Positions 1 to 7,515 of a stretch of DNA of 28,398 nt are shown in pieces. The notes under the pieces are model-generated. The model saw nothing but the letters and a program-made list of their open reading frames with translations, was not told the origin of the DNA and ran no database searches. Location: positions 1 through 28,398 of the forward strand of contig CAYJEV010000015.1 of NCBI GenBank assembly GCA_964369265.1. Reading direction: 5' to 3'. The DNA is from DAMCAP01 sp964369265. Lineage in GTDB: Bacteria; Bacillota; Clostridia; Oscillospirales; Ruminococcaceae. The first letter of the stretch is position 1; each line of letters begins with the position of its first letter. A program made the translations under genes and the position numbers.

Positions 1-180
1 CTGAGCTTTTGCGAAAACGGAAGCTAGTGAAGCTTTCACACTGTCGTCATTCTAGTTTTTGATGTGAATGGCTAGTTTTTGTGCCTGTATTGTTTTTTAT
101 GTGAAAGTTGTTAGGTTCTTTATGCATAAGCCAAACTTAAGGTCGTTTGCCAAACTTAATCATTTAACAAAACTTCAATA

Positions 181-299
181 CAAAGGTTTTCTTTTGCTTA
201 GCTTTTCTTTTTTCCAAAAGAAAAGTAAGTTTCGCTTTCTGCGGAAAGCGCCAAAGGGGCAGCCCTTTGATGCTGAAATTTTTTGCGAAAAATTTAGCA
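181..299. repeat. Cluster of five adjacent short hairpins in the left intergenic region
   Basis: Five stem-loops follow one another, each with a 4-nt loop: 181-196 (6 bp, loop TTTT, one G-T pair), 202-225 (10 bp perfect, CTTTTCTTTT, loop TTCC), 233-250 (7 bp perfect, CGCTTTC, loop TGCG), 252-269 (7 bp perfect, CAAAGGG, loop GCAG) and 271-299 (12 bp with one bulged G, loop TGCG). An 11-bp direct repeat, GCCAAACTTAA, lies just left at 130-140 and 149-159. An open frame at 68-340 reads through the hairpins but has no ribosome binding site and gives a low-complexity basic product, so I read the region as non-coding. It resembles dispersed intergenic palindromic repeats of clostridial genomes. No T-tract follows a stem, so it is not a simple terminator. 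I see no gene in 1-352. Confidence 0.6.
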
Positions 300-352
300 A
301 AACTCTCACTTTACCTAACGGAACACTGCAACTTTACTGAAAAATGTTGCTG

Positions 353-1543
353 CTATTTTTTAAATCCTAAGTCATTATTTAAGGTTGTAGCCCTGTTTAT
401 TATGTTCTTTCCAAACTGCTTTTTTAACCCATGAACAGAGCTATCCAAAAGCTTCTGCTTTTCATTGGTATTGTCAAATAAATTAAAGCTCTCGTCCTCT
501 GGAATGAGTGATATTGCAGTTATTGTTATTGCCCTAATATCCTCCTCAGGATCACGAAGCTTATCAGCAAGCGCTAATGCTTCGTTGTAGATATCGTTTA
601 AGGTGTTGATAGCAACCCCAAAGCTCTTTTGCTGATCTTTCGATTTAAGGCTTGGGTATTTAATTGTAACAGCAATTCCACCAGCAAGCATAGCATGGTT
701 TCTAAGCCTAAACACAACCCTTTCAGAAAGCGCCATTATCGCAACTTTTAAGTCAACAAAGTCTTTTAGGTTGCGGTTGAAAGTAAGCCCTTGCCCAATA
801 GATTTAGGAGGGGAGTAGTCGCCAATTCTCGCAACTTCAGAGCTGCTTATTCCGTTAGCGTAGTTATAAAGTGACTCTCCATGCTTGCCAAATTTGCTTA
901 TTAACCAGTTTTTATCCATGACAGCGAGCTGACCAATGGTTTTAATCCCAAGCAAGTTGAGCTTCTGAAGCGTTGCTCCTCCAACAGATAATAAATCTCC
1001 AACAGGCAATGGATACACAATTTCAGATAAATTTTCTCTAGTTATAACAGTTGTTGCGTCTGGCTTTTTTATATCGCTGCCAAGCTTTGCAAGCGCTTTA
1101 GTGAAAGACACACCAACAGATATTGTTAGAGAAAGCTCATCTTTCATTCTTTTTCTGAGAGTATCTGCTATAGTCTTTCCGTCCCCAAACAATAGCTTGC
1201 TGCCAGTTACATCAAGCCAGCTTTCATCAATTCCAAAAGGCTCAACTTGATCTGTATATTCAGCATAAATAGCATTTGCCCTTTTTGAAAAGTGAGCATA
1301 TTTGTTGCTGTTTGGTGGCAAAAGTATGAGCTGAGGGCATTTTATGCGAGCTTCTCTAATAGTTTCGGCTGTTTTAACACCAAAAGCTTTTGCAACATCG
1401 TTTTTTGCAAGGATAATGCCGTGTCTGCTTTCAGGGTTTCCAGCAACAGCAACAGGTTCATTTTTGTACTGAGGATAATCAATAAGTTCAACAGAAGCAT
1501 AGAAGCTATTTAAATCGCAATGAAGGATTGTTCTTTCTAGCAT
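353..1543 (-). CDS. dinB: DNA polymerase IV (Y-family translesion polymerase)
   Basis: This is an error-prone Y-family DNA polymerase that copies past damaged bases. The N-terminal palm begins HCDLNSFYASVE, with catalytic Asp10 and steric-gate Tyr15. The second acidic pair is Asp106-Glu107 in GIDESWLDVTGS. The fingers motif GVSFTKALAKLGS (about 144-156) has Thr where many relatives have Asn. A helix-hairpin-helix thumb lies near 186-207, followed by the little-finger domain. A short FNLF near 353-356 could be a sliding-clamp contact. At 396 residues it is full length. AAAGGTG precedes the start. It is divergent from the marR gene, and a TAGAAT-like -10 on its strand overlaps a 10-bp palindrome (AGAATATTCT, 1573-1582). 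I see no GAAC-N4-GTTC LexA box, so SOS control is not shown. Family assignment is secure. Confidence 0.95.
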   Translation of the reverse strand: MLERTILHCDLNSFYASVELIDYPQYKNEPVAVAGNPESRHGIILAKNDVAKAFGVKTAETIREARIKCPQLILLPPNSNKYAHFSKRANAIYAEYTDQVEPFGIDESWLDVTGSKLLFGDGKTIADTLRKRMKDELSLTISVGVSFTKALAKLGSDIKKPDATTVITRENLSEIVYPLPVGDLLSVGGATLQKLNLLGIKTIGQLAVMDKNWLISKFGKHGESLYNYANGISSSEVARIGDYSPPKSIGQGLTFNRNLKDFVDLKVAIMALSERVVFRLRNHAMLAGGIAVTIKYPSLKSKDQQKSFGVAINTLNDIYNEALALADKLRDPEEDIRAITITAISLIPEDESFNLFDNTNEKQKLLDSSVHGLKKQFGKNIINRATTLNNDLGFKK

Positions 1544-1588
1544 ACTTTCACCTTTCTTTTAAAATTTATAGCAGAATATTCTACAGCC

Positions 1589-1617
1589 TTGACACAAAAT
1601 ACAATTCATTGTATAAT
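1589..1617 (+). promoter_or_regulatory. Distal marR promoter with embedded palindromic operator
   Basis: A perfect sigma-A promoter: TTGACA at 1589-1594, a 17-bp spacer, then TATAAT at 1612-1617. A perfect 16-bp palindrome, ATACAATTCATTGTAT (1599-1614), fills the spacer and overlaps the -10. MarR regulators commonly bind such short palindromes between or over promoter elements of their own gene, so repression by the downstream product is likely. Confidence 0.75.
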
Positions 1618-1621
1618 TAAG

Positions 1622-1649
1622 TTGACCAAATTATTGGTAAGCTTATAAT
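1622..1649 (+). promoter_or_regulatory. Proximal marR promoter with second palindromic operator
   Basis: TTGACC at 1622-1627, a 16-bp spacer, then TATAAT at 1644-1649. The palindrome ACCAA-ATTA-TTGGT (1625-1638) lies in the spacer and overlaps the -35. Its centre is 25 bp from that of the upstream palindrome, and both share the core CAA-N4-TTG. This suggests one regulator binding two sites on tandem promoters. Confidence 0.6.
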
Positions 1650-1686
1650 CATATTTTAGTTAATCAATATAGTACGGAGGTTCAAT

Positions 1687-2181
1687 ATGGACGATCACAG
1701 AATTTTATTAAACGATGCTCTACAAAGAATGCTTGCAGTTGCTAGAATCACTAACCGACTTCCTAAATGTTATGGAGAGGGCATTGTTCTTTTTCCAACA
1801 GAAATTCATATGATTGAAGCGATAGAGCTTCACCCTGACAGCAACACAACTTCCCTTTCAATTCTTTTTGACATTACAAAGGGGAGCGTATCAAAAATGC
1901 TAACTAAGCTTTGCAACAAAGGCTATATTGAAAGATATCAACACGCACATAATAAAAAAGAGATTTATTTTAAGCTAACAGAGCTTGGAAGAAAGGCTCA
2001 CGAAGGCCATCTTGAATATCATGGTCATTATGAAGATGCATTCTACTCTCATTTCTCCCAATATACTGATAATGAAAAAGAGCTTATCATAAACTTTATA
2101 AATGAGTATACTGAGAACATACGCTCTATGGTTGGCGACGAAGAGATTGAAGAAGAGTTTGTCAAAGGCGAAGACGAATAA
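1687..2181 (+). CDS. MarR-family winged-helix transcriptional regulator
   Basis: A 164-residue cytoplasmic dimeric regulator. A helical N-terminus is followed by a winged helix-turn-helix at about 50-115: the recognition region reads ITKGSVSKMLTKLCNKGYIE and the wing YQHAHNKKEIYFKLTELG. The fold is typical of MarR proteins that switch metabolic, stress or efflux genes. The C-terminal tail is acidic (GDEEIEEEFVKGEDE). Cys28 and a Cys in the recognition helix (KLCNKGY) could be redox-sensitive, but this is inference. The start has a clear GGAGG six bases upstream. The gene stands alone between divergent dinB and a convergent operon and ends in a strong terminator. Its targets beyond its own promoters cannot be told from this window. 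The family is sure and the ligand unknown. Confidence 0.9.
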   Translation: MDDHRILLNDALQRMLAVARITNRLPKCYGEGIVLFPTEIHMIEAIELHPDSNTTSLSILFDITKGSVSKMLTKLCNKGYIERYQHAHNKKEIYFKLTELGRKAHEGHLEYHGHYEDAFYSHFSQYTDNEKELIINFINEYTENIRSMVGDEEIEEEFVKGEDE

Positions 2182-2192
2182 CTAAAATAACG

Positions 2193-2231
2193 CACCTTTC
2201 TATATATTATAGAAAGGTGTCTTTTTGTTTT
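2193..2231. terminator. Terminator after marR, probably bidirectional
   Basis: A 12-bp perfect stem (CACCTTTCTATA at 2193-2204 with 2208-2219, loop TAT) is followed on the plus strand by TCTTTTTGTTTT. The stop codon of the convergent GNAT gene lies inside the stem, so the same hairpin probably ends both transcripts, although the minus-strand T-tract is weaker. Confidence 0.85.
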
Positions 2232-3247
2232 AGTTGATAAAATGGATGTATTAGCCCAGTTGGTTGGAACAGCTCTTCTCGAAGCTTAACAAATCCAAGT
2301 TTTTTCAAAAGCTCTGCGGAGGTTTTGTTATCTGGATTATGACCAGCAAAAAGTTCCCTAACATTATTCTGTTTTAATGCGTATTGAATAAAGGCAGTCG
2401 CTGCTTCTTTTCCATATCCCTTGCCTACAAACTTTGGCAGAAGATAAAATCCCATCTCAAAAGCCCCCTCGCATTCGCCAGATGGCCTTGCCCCACAAGC
2501 ACCAATAAATTCTCCAGTTTCTTTTATGTATAAAGGGAAATACTGAAGGCTTGTACTCACAAAGTTTTGTCGTTCTCTTTTTATTCGCTCTTTTATTTGT
2601 TGCTTAGTAAACACATTTTGCGAGGTTATATATTTACAGACTTCTTCATCTGAAAATAGCCTATACGCATCTTCAAAGTTATTGTTGTTCCATATGCTAA
2701 AATTTAATCTCTCGCTCTTAAAAATGATAGGGTGAGATTTTAAATCTAATACCATATAATCTATATCTGCATATCTATTATCAGCAAGCTTGATAGCATT
2801 TTTAAGCTCTCCAAACTTTATAAATCCATATTTATTATAAAGCATTTTAGCAGCTATATTATCGCTTCTAACCTCAAGTTTAATCAGCTTTGTATGTTTG
2901 TGTTTTTTCGCTATGCTAATTAGATTTAACATTAAAAGCTCGCCAACTCCCTTGCCCCAAAATTCTCTAAGCACGCTCATTCCAATATCTGCTGTGTGAT
3001 TTATGCGTTTTCGCGTTGGCATAGCGATGTTAGCAAGGCCTATAAGCCTCTCTTCATAAAAAGCACCAATTAAAAATCTATCTTCGCTGATTAGTGAGGA
3101 TTTTATAAAAAGCTCTTGCTCAGCTTCATCATCTCCAACACCATTCTCGTCCATTAGCAGAAATTCAGTTTCACTGCCAACGCTCTTTGCATAAATTAGG
3201 CTCTCTTTAGCGTAATCCACAGTTAGCTCTTTTATTACAATGTCCAT
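2207..3247 (-). CDS. Tandem two-domain GNAT acetyltransferase
   Basis: A 346-residue fusion of two GNAT domains, which transfer acetyl from acetyl-CoA to an amine. Each half carries its own acetyl-CoA pyrophosphate-binding motif: WGKGVG at 97-102 and VGKGYG at 274-279, each after a beta strand. The second half (about 170-346) starts IIFKSERLNFSIW and resembles the RimJ/RimL type; the first (about 1-168) is a more general GNAT with LYNKYGFIKFG near its end. The substrate cannot be inferred. It is the last gene of the MBOAT operon. Its ATG lies 1 bp after the preceding stop (TAATATG), and the nearest GGAG is 13 bases away, so translation probably depends on coupling to the upstream gene. The terminal codons are inside a shared terminator. 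Confidence 0.85.
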   Translation of the reverse strand: MDIVIKELTVDYAKESLIYAKSVGSETEFLLMDENGVGDDEAEQELFIKSSLISEDRFLIGAFYEERLIGLANIAMPTRKRINHTADIGMSVLREFWGKGVGELLMLNLISIAKKHKHTKLIKLEVRSDNIAAKMLYNKYGFIKFGELKNAIKLADNRYADIDYMVLDLKSHPIIFKSERLNFSIWNNNNFEDAYRLFSDEEVCKYITSQNVFTKQQIKERIKRERQNFVSTSLQYFPLYIKETGEFIGACGARPSGECEGAFEMGFYLLPKFVGKGYGKEAATAFIQYALKQNNVRELFAGHNPDNKTSAELLKKLGFVKLREELFQPTGLIHPFYQLKQKDTFL

Positions 3248-3248
3248 A

Positions 3249-4259
3249 TTATTCTAGCAGCTCCTTTACCTCAGAATACAAGCCCCAGTCCCAAATATTG
3301 TTAAACTGGTATAAAGTGAAGAGTATAGTTCGTGTTTCGTTTGATAAATCGTTATATGAAATGCTGTCTGAAATTGCATCAATCTGGAACTTTAGTTGCT
3401 CTAAAGCTGTTTCTTCATTTGAAAGCATTTCAATATCATTATAAGCCACCAAAGAAGCAACACCCTCTTTTAAATAAGCAAGCTCTTCAGGAGTTAGTGT
3501 TTCGATAGCATTTTGCGACATCATAACCCAGTTCATATCAATTCGATGAGGGCTTTCGCTATAAAACACAGTTGAAATACGATCAGAAGGAAGGATTAAA
3601 TCAAGATCAGATCCTTTTGCTTCTATAACAGGAAAGCTTCTGTTTAAAAATCCATTTACTAACACATCAGTCTCTTGTATGTTTGCATCAGCGCCCATCT
3701 CTTCAAGCAACACTTCAAAATAAGTGTTGTTTGGCAACACACCAACCCTTAAATCCTCTAAAGCTTCAAAATCAGCTATAGGCTCATCAATGCCACTAAC
3801 TAAATAATATCCTCCAGCATATAAAGAGGCAATAGGCACAGCACCAACCAAAGAAAGTGTTGTATCATCAACAAGATCGTGAAATTCCTCAAGCCCTAAG
3901 GTTATAGAGGCATGCTGGTATCCCTCAAAATAAAAAGGACTTGTAAGCATTGCAAACTGGCTGTTAGCAAGTGAAACTTCTGAGTTGCTCATTATAACAA
4001 TATGGCTTCCACCTTGAATTGCCTCCAATGGATTATCGGTGATGCTAAAGTTAATTGTAAAGCGCTCGTTTGATATTTGGTTTAAAGGCTTAATTAGCCC
4101 ATCAATAACTGTTTCATTTAATGAAGACAGCTCTCTACTAAGAGATATGTTTATTGTAGTTTTAGGAGTGATGTTTAGTAAGTCTGTGTCTTCAATTGCG
4201 CAAGAGCTAAAAATTAAGCTAACAATAATTAAACTAATTAGTAAAAACTTAGTCCTCAT
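3249..4259 (-). CDS. TRAP-type (DctP-like) solute-binding lipoprotein
   Basis: A predicted 336-residue surface lipoprotein. It begins MRTKFLLISLIIVSLIFSSC, a classic lipoprotein signal with Cys20 as the lipidation site. The mature part has TRAP binding-protein features: a GGSHIVIMSNSEVS strand-turn, then SPFYF, and LEDLRVGVLPNNTYFEVLLEEMGA, where Arg171 sits where DctP proteins bind the ligand carboxylate. I place the start at 4259 rather than the longer 4286 because GAGGAGG lies just upstream and the signal peptide then begins properly. That ribosome site is encoded within the acidic last codons of the upstream gene, which it overlaps by 11 bp. No DctQ or DctM permease is present, so it is probably not a conventional TRAP importer. 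It may bind a ligand or precursor for the neighbouring acyltransferase unit, which is inference. Confidence 0.75.
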   Translation of the reverse strand: MRTKFLLISLIIVSLIFSSCAIEDTDLLNITPKTTINISLSRELSSLNETVIDGLIKPLNQISNERFTINFSITDNPLEAIQGGSHIVIMSNSEVSLANSQFAMLTSPFYFEGYQHASITLGLEEFHDLVDDTTLSLVGAVPIASLYAGGYYLVSGIDEPIADFEALEDLRVGVLPNNTYFEVLLEEMGADANIQETDVLVNGFLNRSFPVIEAKGSDLDLILPSDRISTVFYSESPHRIDMNWVMMSQNAIETLTPEELAYLKEGVASLVAYNDIEMLSNEETALEQLKFQIDAISDSISYNDLSNETRTILFTLYQFNNIWDWGLYSEVKELLE

Positions 4260-5832
4260 CGTCCTCCTCCTCACTTTGCTTAGCATCCTCTGATTCTTTC
4301 TTTTCTTGTTCCTCTGTTTTTTTGGCTTCCTCTTCTGCTAGCAAGGCTTTTTCGGCTGCTATTCTTGCTTGCTCTTCAAGCTGAGCATGATAGCTTCCAT
4401 CATAATAAGCTGTTATATCAGAGGAAAGCCCCCAAATTAAGTTCTTGTTTCCTCCTGAATGTGCAGCAAAAATATTGTTTATGATAAGAAGATCTTCTAT
4501 ATTATGCCTATCCATTACATCACCAAAGTTGCCATTAAAATGTCTTGGGTCAATAACTATGATTTTTGAGTAGTTGTTAACTAAAAATGGAACAAAGGCA
4601 TTTCCAAACGATTCTTTAACCACACATATTGATTTATCATTTTGAGCTTCTGTTTCTATAATTGTGATTGGAAAATCTCCAGCTATAAACACTGAATAGC
4701 TGTTAGCACCTTCTGCAAACTCAATAAGTGCATTTCCGACATACGTTGGAGCATAGAACTCATTTTGATAGTATGAGGCAGTATGCTTTGTTGGTTGCAT
4801 AAAGTATTCAACAGTGTCAGGGTTCTCTAGCAAACTGCTATTTTGTGTATTAGAATACATCGTTCCTAAGAAGTTAGGCTTTTCTTTTTGTGTCATGCTT
4901 TCTAATGGAGTTGGAGGTATGCCCAAGCTGTCACAAAAAGCATGATAAGCATAATATGCTCCACGAGCTGTCCAGTGATGGTCAGTTCTAAAGTACAAAT
5001 ATTCTTCTTGATGCTTTTCTATCTCGTTATATGCGTCAATAGTTTTAACCGTTCCCCCTGAAAGCTCATTGATGTTGTTATATAGTATATCAATATCTTC
5101 TTTTTGATCGGCTGAAATTGAGCTATACTCTTCTGGTAGAGCAAATTCTATTCCAGTCGGCACAACTAAGTTATACACATTAACATTTGGAAGCTGAGAA
5201 GCGATTGTTGAAACAGCCTGAGCATAAGAATAAGCCGTTTTTTCGCCTCCATAATAAATTTGATAAGCAGCGTTATTATAAATAAACATTCCATTGCTGT
5301 TAATTGGTTGCTCAGTTTCTCCAATTGAGTCGTTAATTTGTTCAGCTTCGCTAGAGCTTTCTTCGCTGCTGCTCTCTATAACGATTTGCGAGCTATCCTC
5401 TTTAGGAGGATTTTCACTATATGGTGGTATAGCAGTATTGAGCAGTTCTGGAGGTTCTGGCTTATTTTCTTCAGCTGGAGGAGGAGCGAAATAGCTCTCG
5501 CCAGCAGTTAAGCGTATGCCATCATAGCTCTCTCCAAAGTTTTCGGTAAATCTCTTTGAAAGCAACACAAGCTCCTCTCTAAAAGGGAAATTATCGCTGT
5601 AGTATAAAGAGAAATTGTCAGTAAACTCGCCAGAGCTGTATGCCTTTATTGAAAAGGAAGGCATTTTTGTAAGCTCTCTTTTTTCAATTTCAGAGCTTTC
5701 AGACTTTGGCATAGTAATGGATAACACACCAACAAAGCTTAGTGTTAAAATAAAAATGAATACAGCAAAATATGAGCCAAACCAAGAAAGCATTGAGCTT
5801 CTGCGGTTTCTTTTTTTACTATTTTCAGACAT
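4249..5832 (-). CDS. DHHW/AlgX-like exported protein, partner of MBOAT acyltransferase
   Basis: A 527-residue membrane-anchored extracellular protein. One transmembrane segment (about 14-40) follows a basic N-terminus. The outer part carries YFRTDHHWTARGAYYAYHAF with DHHW at 284-287, the signature of the DHHW family, which is related to AlgX/AlgJ-type SGNH-like proteins that work with MBOAT proteins to O-acetylate polysaccharides. A Pro/Ser/Glu-rich linker at about 118-178 interrupts the N-terminal part, and the C-terminus (about 485-527) is highly charged and probably coiled or disordered, ending EEEDDED. AGGAGG lies five bases before the ATG, and only 9 bp separate it from the MBOAT stop. 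Family and partnership are firm; the acceptor polymer is unknown. Confidence 0.85.
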   Translation of the reverse strand: MSENSKKRNRRSSMLSWFGSYFAVFIFILTLSFVGVLSITMPKSESSEIEKRELTKMPSFSIKAYSSGEFTDNFSLYYSDNFPFREELVLLSKRFTENFGESYDGIRLTAGESYFAPPPAEENKPEPPELLNTAIPPYSENPPKEDSSQIVIESSSEESSSEAEQINDSIGETEQPINSNGMFIYNNAAYQIYYGGEKTAYSYAQAVSTIASQLPNVNVYNLVVPTGIEFALPEEYSSISADQKEDIDILYNNINELSGGTVKTIDAYNEIEKHQEEYLYFRTDHHWTARGAYYAYHAFCDSLGIPPTPLESMTQKEKPNFLGTMYSNTQNSSLLENPDTVEYFMQPTKHTASYYQNEFYAPTYVGNALIEFAEGANSYSVFIAGDFPITIIETEAQNDKSICVVKESFGNAFVPFLVNNYSKIIVIDPRHFNGNFGDVMDRHNIEDLLIINNIFAAHSGGNKNLIWGLSSDITAYYDGSYHAQLEEQARIAAEKALLAEEEAKKTEEQEKKESEDAKQSEEEDDED

Positions 5833-5841
5833 ATCGTCCTC

Positions 5842-7245
5842 CTAAAAACGGAAATATAAGAACGGATTATAAGATTCTCCTACTAAAAGTGCAGTTGATA
5901 ATAGCATAACAGCACCATAGATAAGGGCAGAGTAGGTGAAGTAAACAGGCTTTAGCTTTTCTTTGAATAGGCTGTCTATTTTTGAAAGTAATGGTGTGCA
6001 GAGGATGGCTGCTCCAATTATCCAGTATATATTGTTGGTGAAGATAATTTTTGTTGATATATCGCTAAGCATATTATCATTAAGCCCTAACATAGACTTC
6101 ATATAAGCGACAGCAGAAGGCATCTCCTCAAAATAGAATATAACCCACCCAAAAATTACAACTAATAATAAATATAGGTGACAAATGAGAGAAGGGAGCT
6201 TGTTTAAAATATTTTGAAGGAAAAGCCTTTCGATAGCTATAAATGCCCCAAAATATAAGCCCCATACAATAAAGTTCACTGAAGCCCCATGCCATAAACC
6301 GGTCACAAACCATACAATCAATAAATTTCTAAAAAGCATACGCCTATTTCCGCCTAAAGGAATGTAGATATAGTCCCTAAAGAAACTGCCAAGTGATATA
6401 TGCCATCTTCTCCAAAACTCCGAAACGGATTTTGAGATATATGGGTAGTTAAAGTTTTCTTTATAGTGAAATCCAAATAACAAGCCCAGCCCTATAGCGA
6501 TATCTGAGTATCCAGAAAAATCAAAAAAGATTTGTATTGTGAATAGTATAATACCAAACCATGCTCCGAATATAGATAGTGCAGTAGGATCGGCATTTAA
6601 AAAGCTTGAGGAAATTAGGCCAGCCATGTTAGCAATAATAACCTTTTTGCCAACTCCTGTAATTATTCGTTTAACACCAATTGCCATTTCGTCTAAGTTT
6701 GATTTTCTGTTGTTTATATCATTCTCAATATCGGTATATCTAACAATCGGACCAGCTACTAACTGATGATAAAGGGAGATAAACATTAAGAACTTTGGAA
6801 AGCTTTTTTGCGCCTTAACTTCGCCATTATAGACATCAAATATATATGATAGCGTTTGGAAGGTATAGAAGGATATTCCAATAGGAAGTGAAAGCCCTAA
6901 TGGAGGTAACTGGAGATTAAATATATTATTTATAATCTCAATGAAAAAATCAGCATACTTGAAGCTAGATAACAAGGTTAGGTTTAGTATTATTGAAGAT
7001 ACTAACGCAAGCTTAGATAAAAGCTTTCCTTTAAACGCCTCAATTAACTGCCCATGCACAAAATCAAGCCCCCCACAAACTCCAAATATTAGCAGCATTA
7101 TGTGAAGCGGCTCTCCCCAAGAATAAAAGAAAAGGGAGAATGCTATTAGTATAAAGTTTCTTATTTTTAGATTACTAAAAGAATAGTAAAGAATTAGATT
7201 AAGGGGAAGGAAAATATATAGGAAAAATAAATCGGTAAATACCAT
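5842..7245 (-). CDS. MBOAT-family membrane O-acyltransferase (AlgI-like)
   Basis: A 467-residue polytopic membrane protein that would carry acyl groups across the membrane to an extracellular polysaccharide or surface polymer. Diagnostic sequence includes SEFWRRWHISLGSFFRDYIY with His282 and TGLWHGASVNFIVWG with His319, the presumed catalytic histidine. About 10-12 hydrophobic segments span its length, which is normal for AlgI/PatA-like proteins. GAGG precedes the start. It is first in a four-gene minus-strand operon with DHHW, DctP-like and GNAT genes. The pair of MBOAT plus DHHW/AlgX-like protein is the usual arrangement for surface O-acetylation. DltB is a related alternative, but dltA, dltC and dltD are absent. 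Confidence 0.92.
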   Translation of the reverse strand: MVFTDLFFLYIFLPLNLILYYSFSNLKIRNFILIAFSLFFYSWGEPLHIMLLIFGVCGGLDFVHGQLIEAFKGKLLSKLALVSSIILNLTLLSSFKYADFFIEIINNIFNLQLPPLGLSLPIGISFYTFQTLSYIFDVYNGEVKAQKSFPKFLMFISLYHQLVAGPIVRYTDIENDINNRKSNLDEMAIGVKRIITGVGKKVIIANMAGLISSSFLNADPTALSIFGAWFGIILFTIQIFFDFSGYSDIAIGLGLLFGFHYKENFNYPYISKSVSEFWRRWHISLGSFFRDYIYIPLGGNRRMLFRNLLIVWFVTGLWHGASVNFIVWGLYFGAFIAIERLFLQNILNKLPSLICHLYLLLVVIFGWVIFYFEEMPSAVAYMKSMLGLNDNMLSDISTKIIFTNNIYWIIGAAILCTPLLSKIDSLFKEKLKPVYFTYSALIYGAVMLLSTALLVGESYNPFLYFRF

Positions 7246-7286
7246 TTAGTACCTCGCAAAATGCAGATTTTTTAATTATTCTACTA

Positions 7287-7315
7287 ATTATACTCTATTT
7301 TTATATAAAAATAAA
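7287..7315 (-). promoter_or_regulatory. Possible promoter of the MBOAT operon
   Basis: On the minus strand a TATAAT lies at 7287-7292, with a poor -35 (TTTATT) 17 bp upstream at 7310-7315. An 18-bp perfect AT-only palindrome (7296-7313) fills the spacer and could be an operator, but palindromes of only A and T arise easily here. Confidence 0.3.
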
Positions 7316-7396
7316 GAGATAAATATAATTTCATGTTGGTATGATAAAAATATCACTCATAAAATAAAATATATTTTTAAATTAGCTATTTATCTA

Positions 7397-7425
7397 TTGC
7401 ATATTGCATTTTTTTGTTGTAGAAT
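7397..7425 (+). promoter_or_regulatory. Possible promoter of the EamA permease gene
   Basis: TTGCAT at 7397-7402 and TAGAAT at 7420-7425 are 17 bp apart. This would give a leader of about 85 nt containing an imperfect dyad, TGTCACTTGAGTGGCA (7488-7503). The -35 is poor, so this is tentative. Confidence 0.35.
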
Positions 7426-7515
7426 AGCGATTGAAACAACACATAAAATGATCAAAACGATAATCTAAAACTAAACTTTTATTTTTATGTCACTTGAGTG
7501 GCAGAATGGAGAATT

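Noticed and set aside
68..340. A 90-codon open frame on the plus strand
   Set aside because: No ribosome binding site, a low-complexity basic product, and it reads straight through five hairpins of an intergenic repeat.
1544..1686. LexA/SOS box controlling dinB
   Set aside because: No GAAC-N4-GTTC type site is present; only a 10-bp AGAATATTCT palindrome of uncertain meaning lies there.
3249..4259. A complete TRAP transporter
   Set aside because: Only a DctP-like binding protein is present; neither DctQ nor DctM occurs in the window.
4260..4286. Longer start for the DctP-like lipoprotein
   Set aside because: It would add nine basic residues before a normal lipoprotein signal, while the ATG at 4259 has GAGGAGG just upstream.
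7498..7515. GTG start for the EamA permease
   Set aside because: It has no ribosome site; the ATG at 7516 has GGAGA at a usable distance and starts directly before the first helix.
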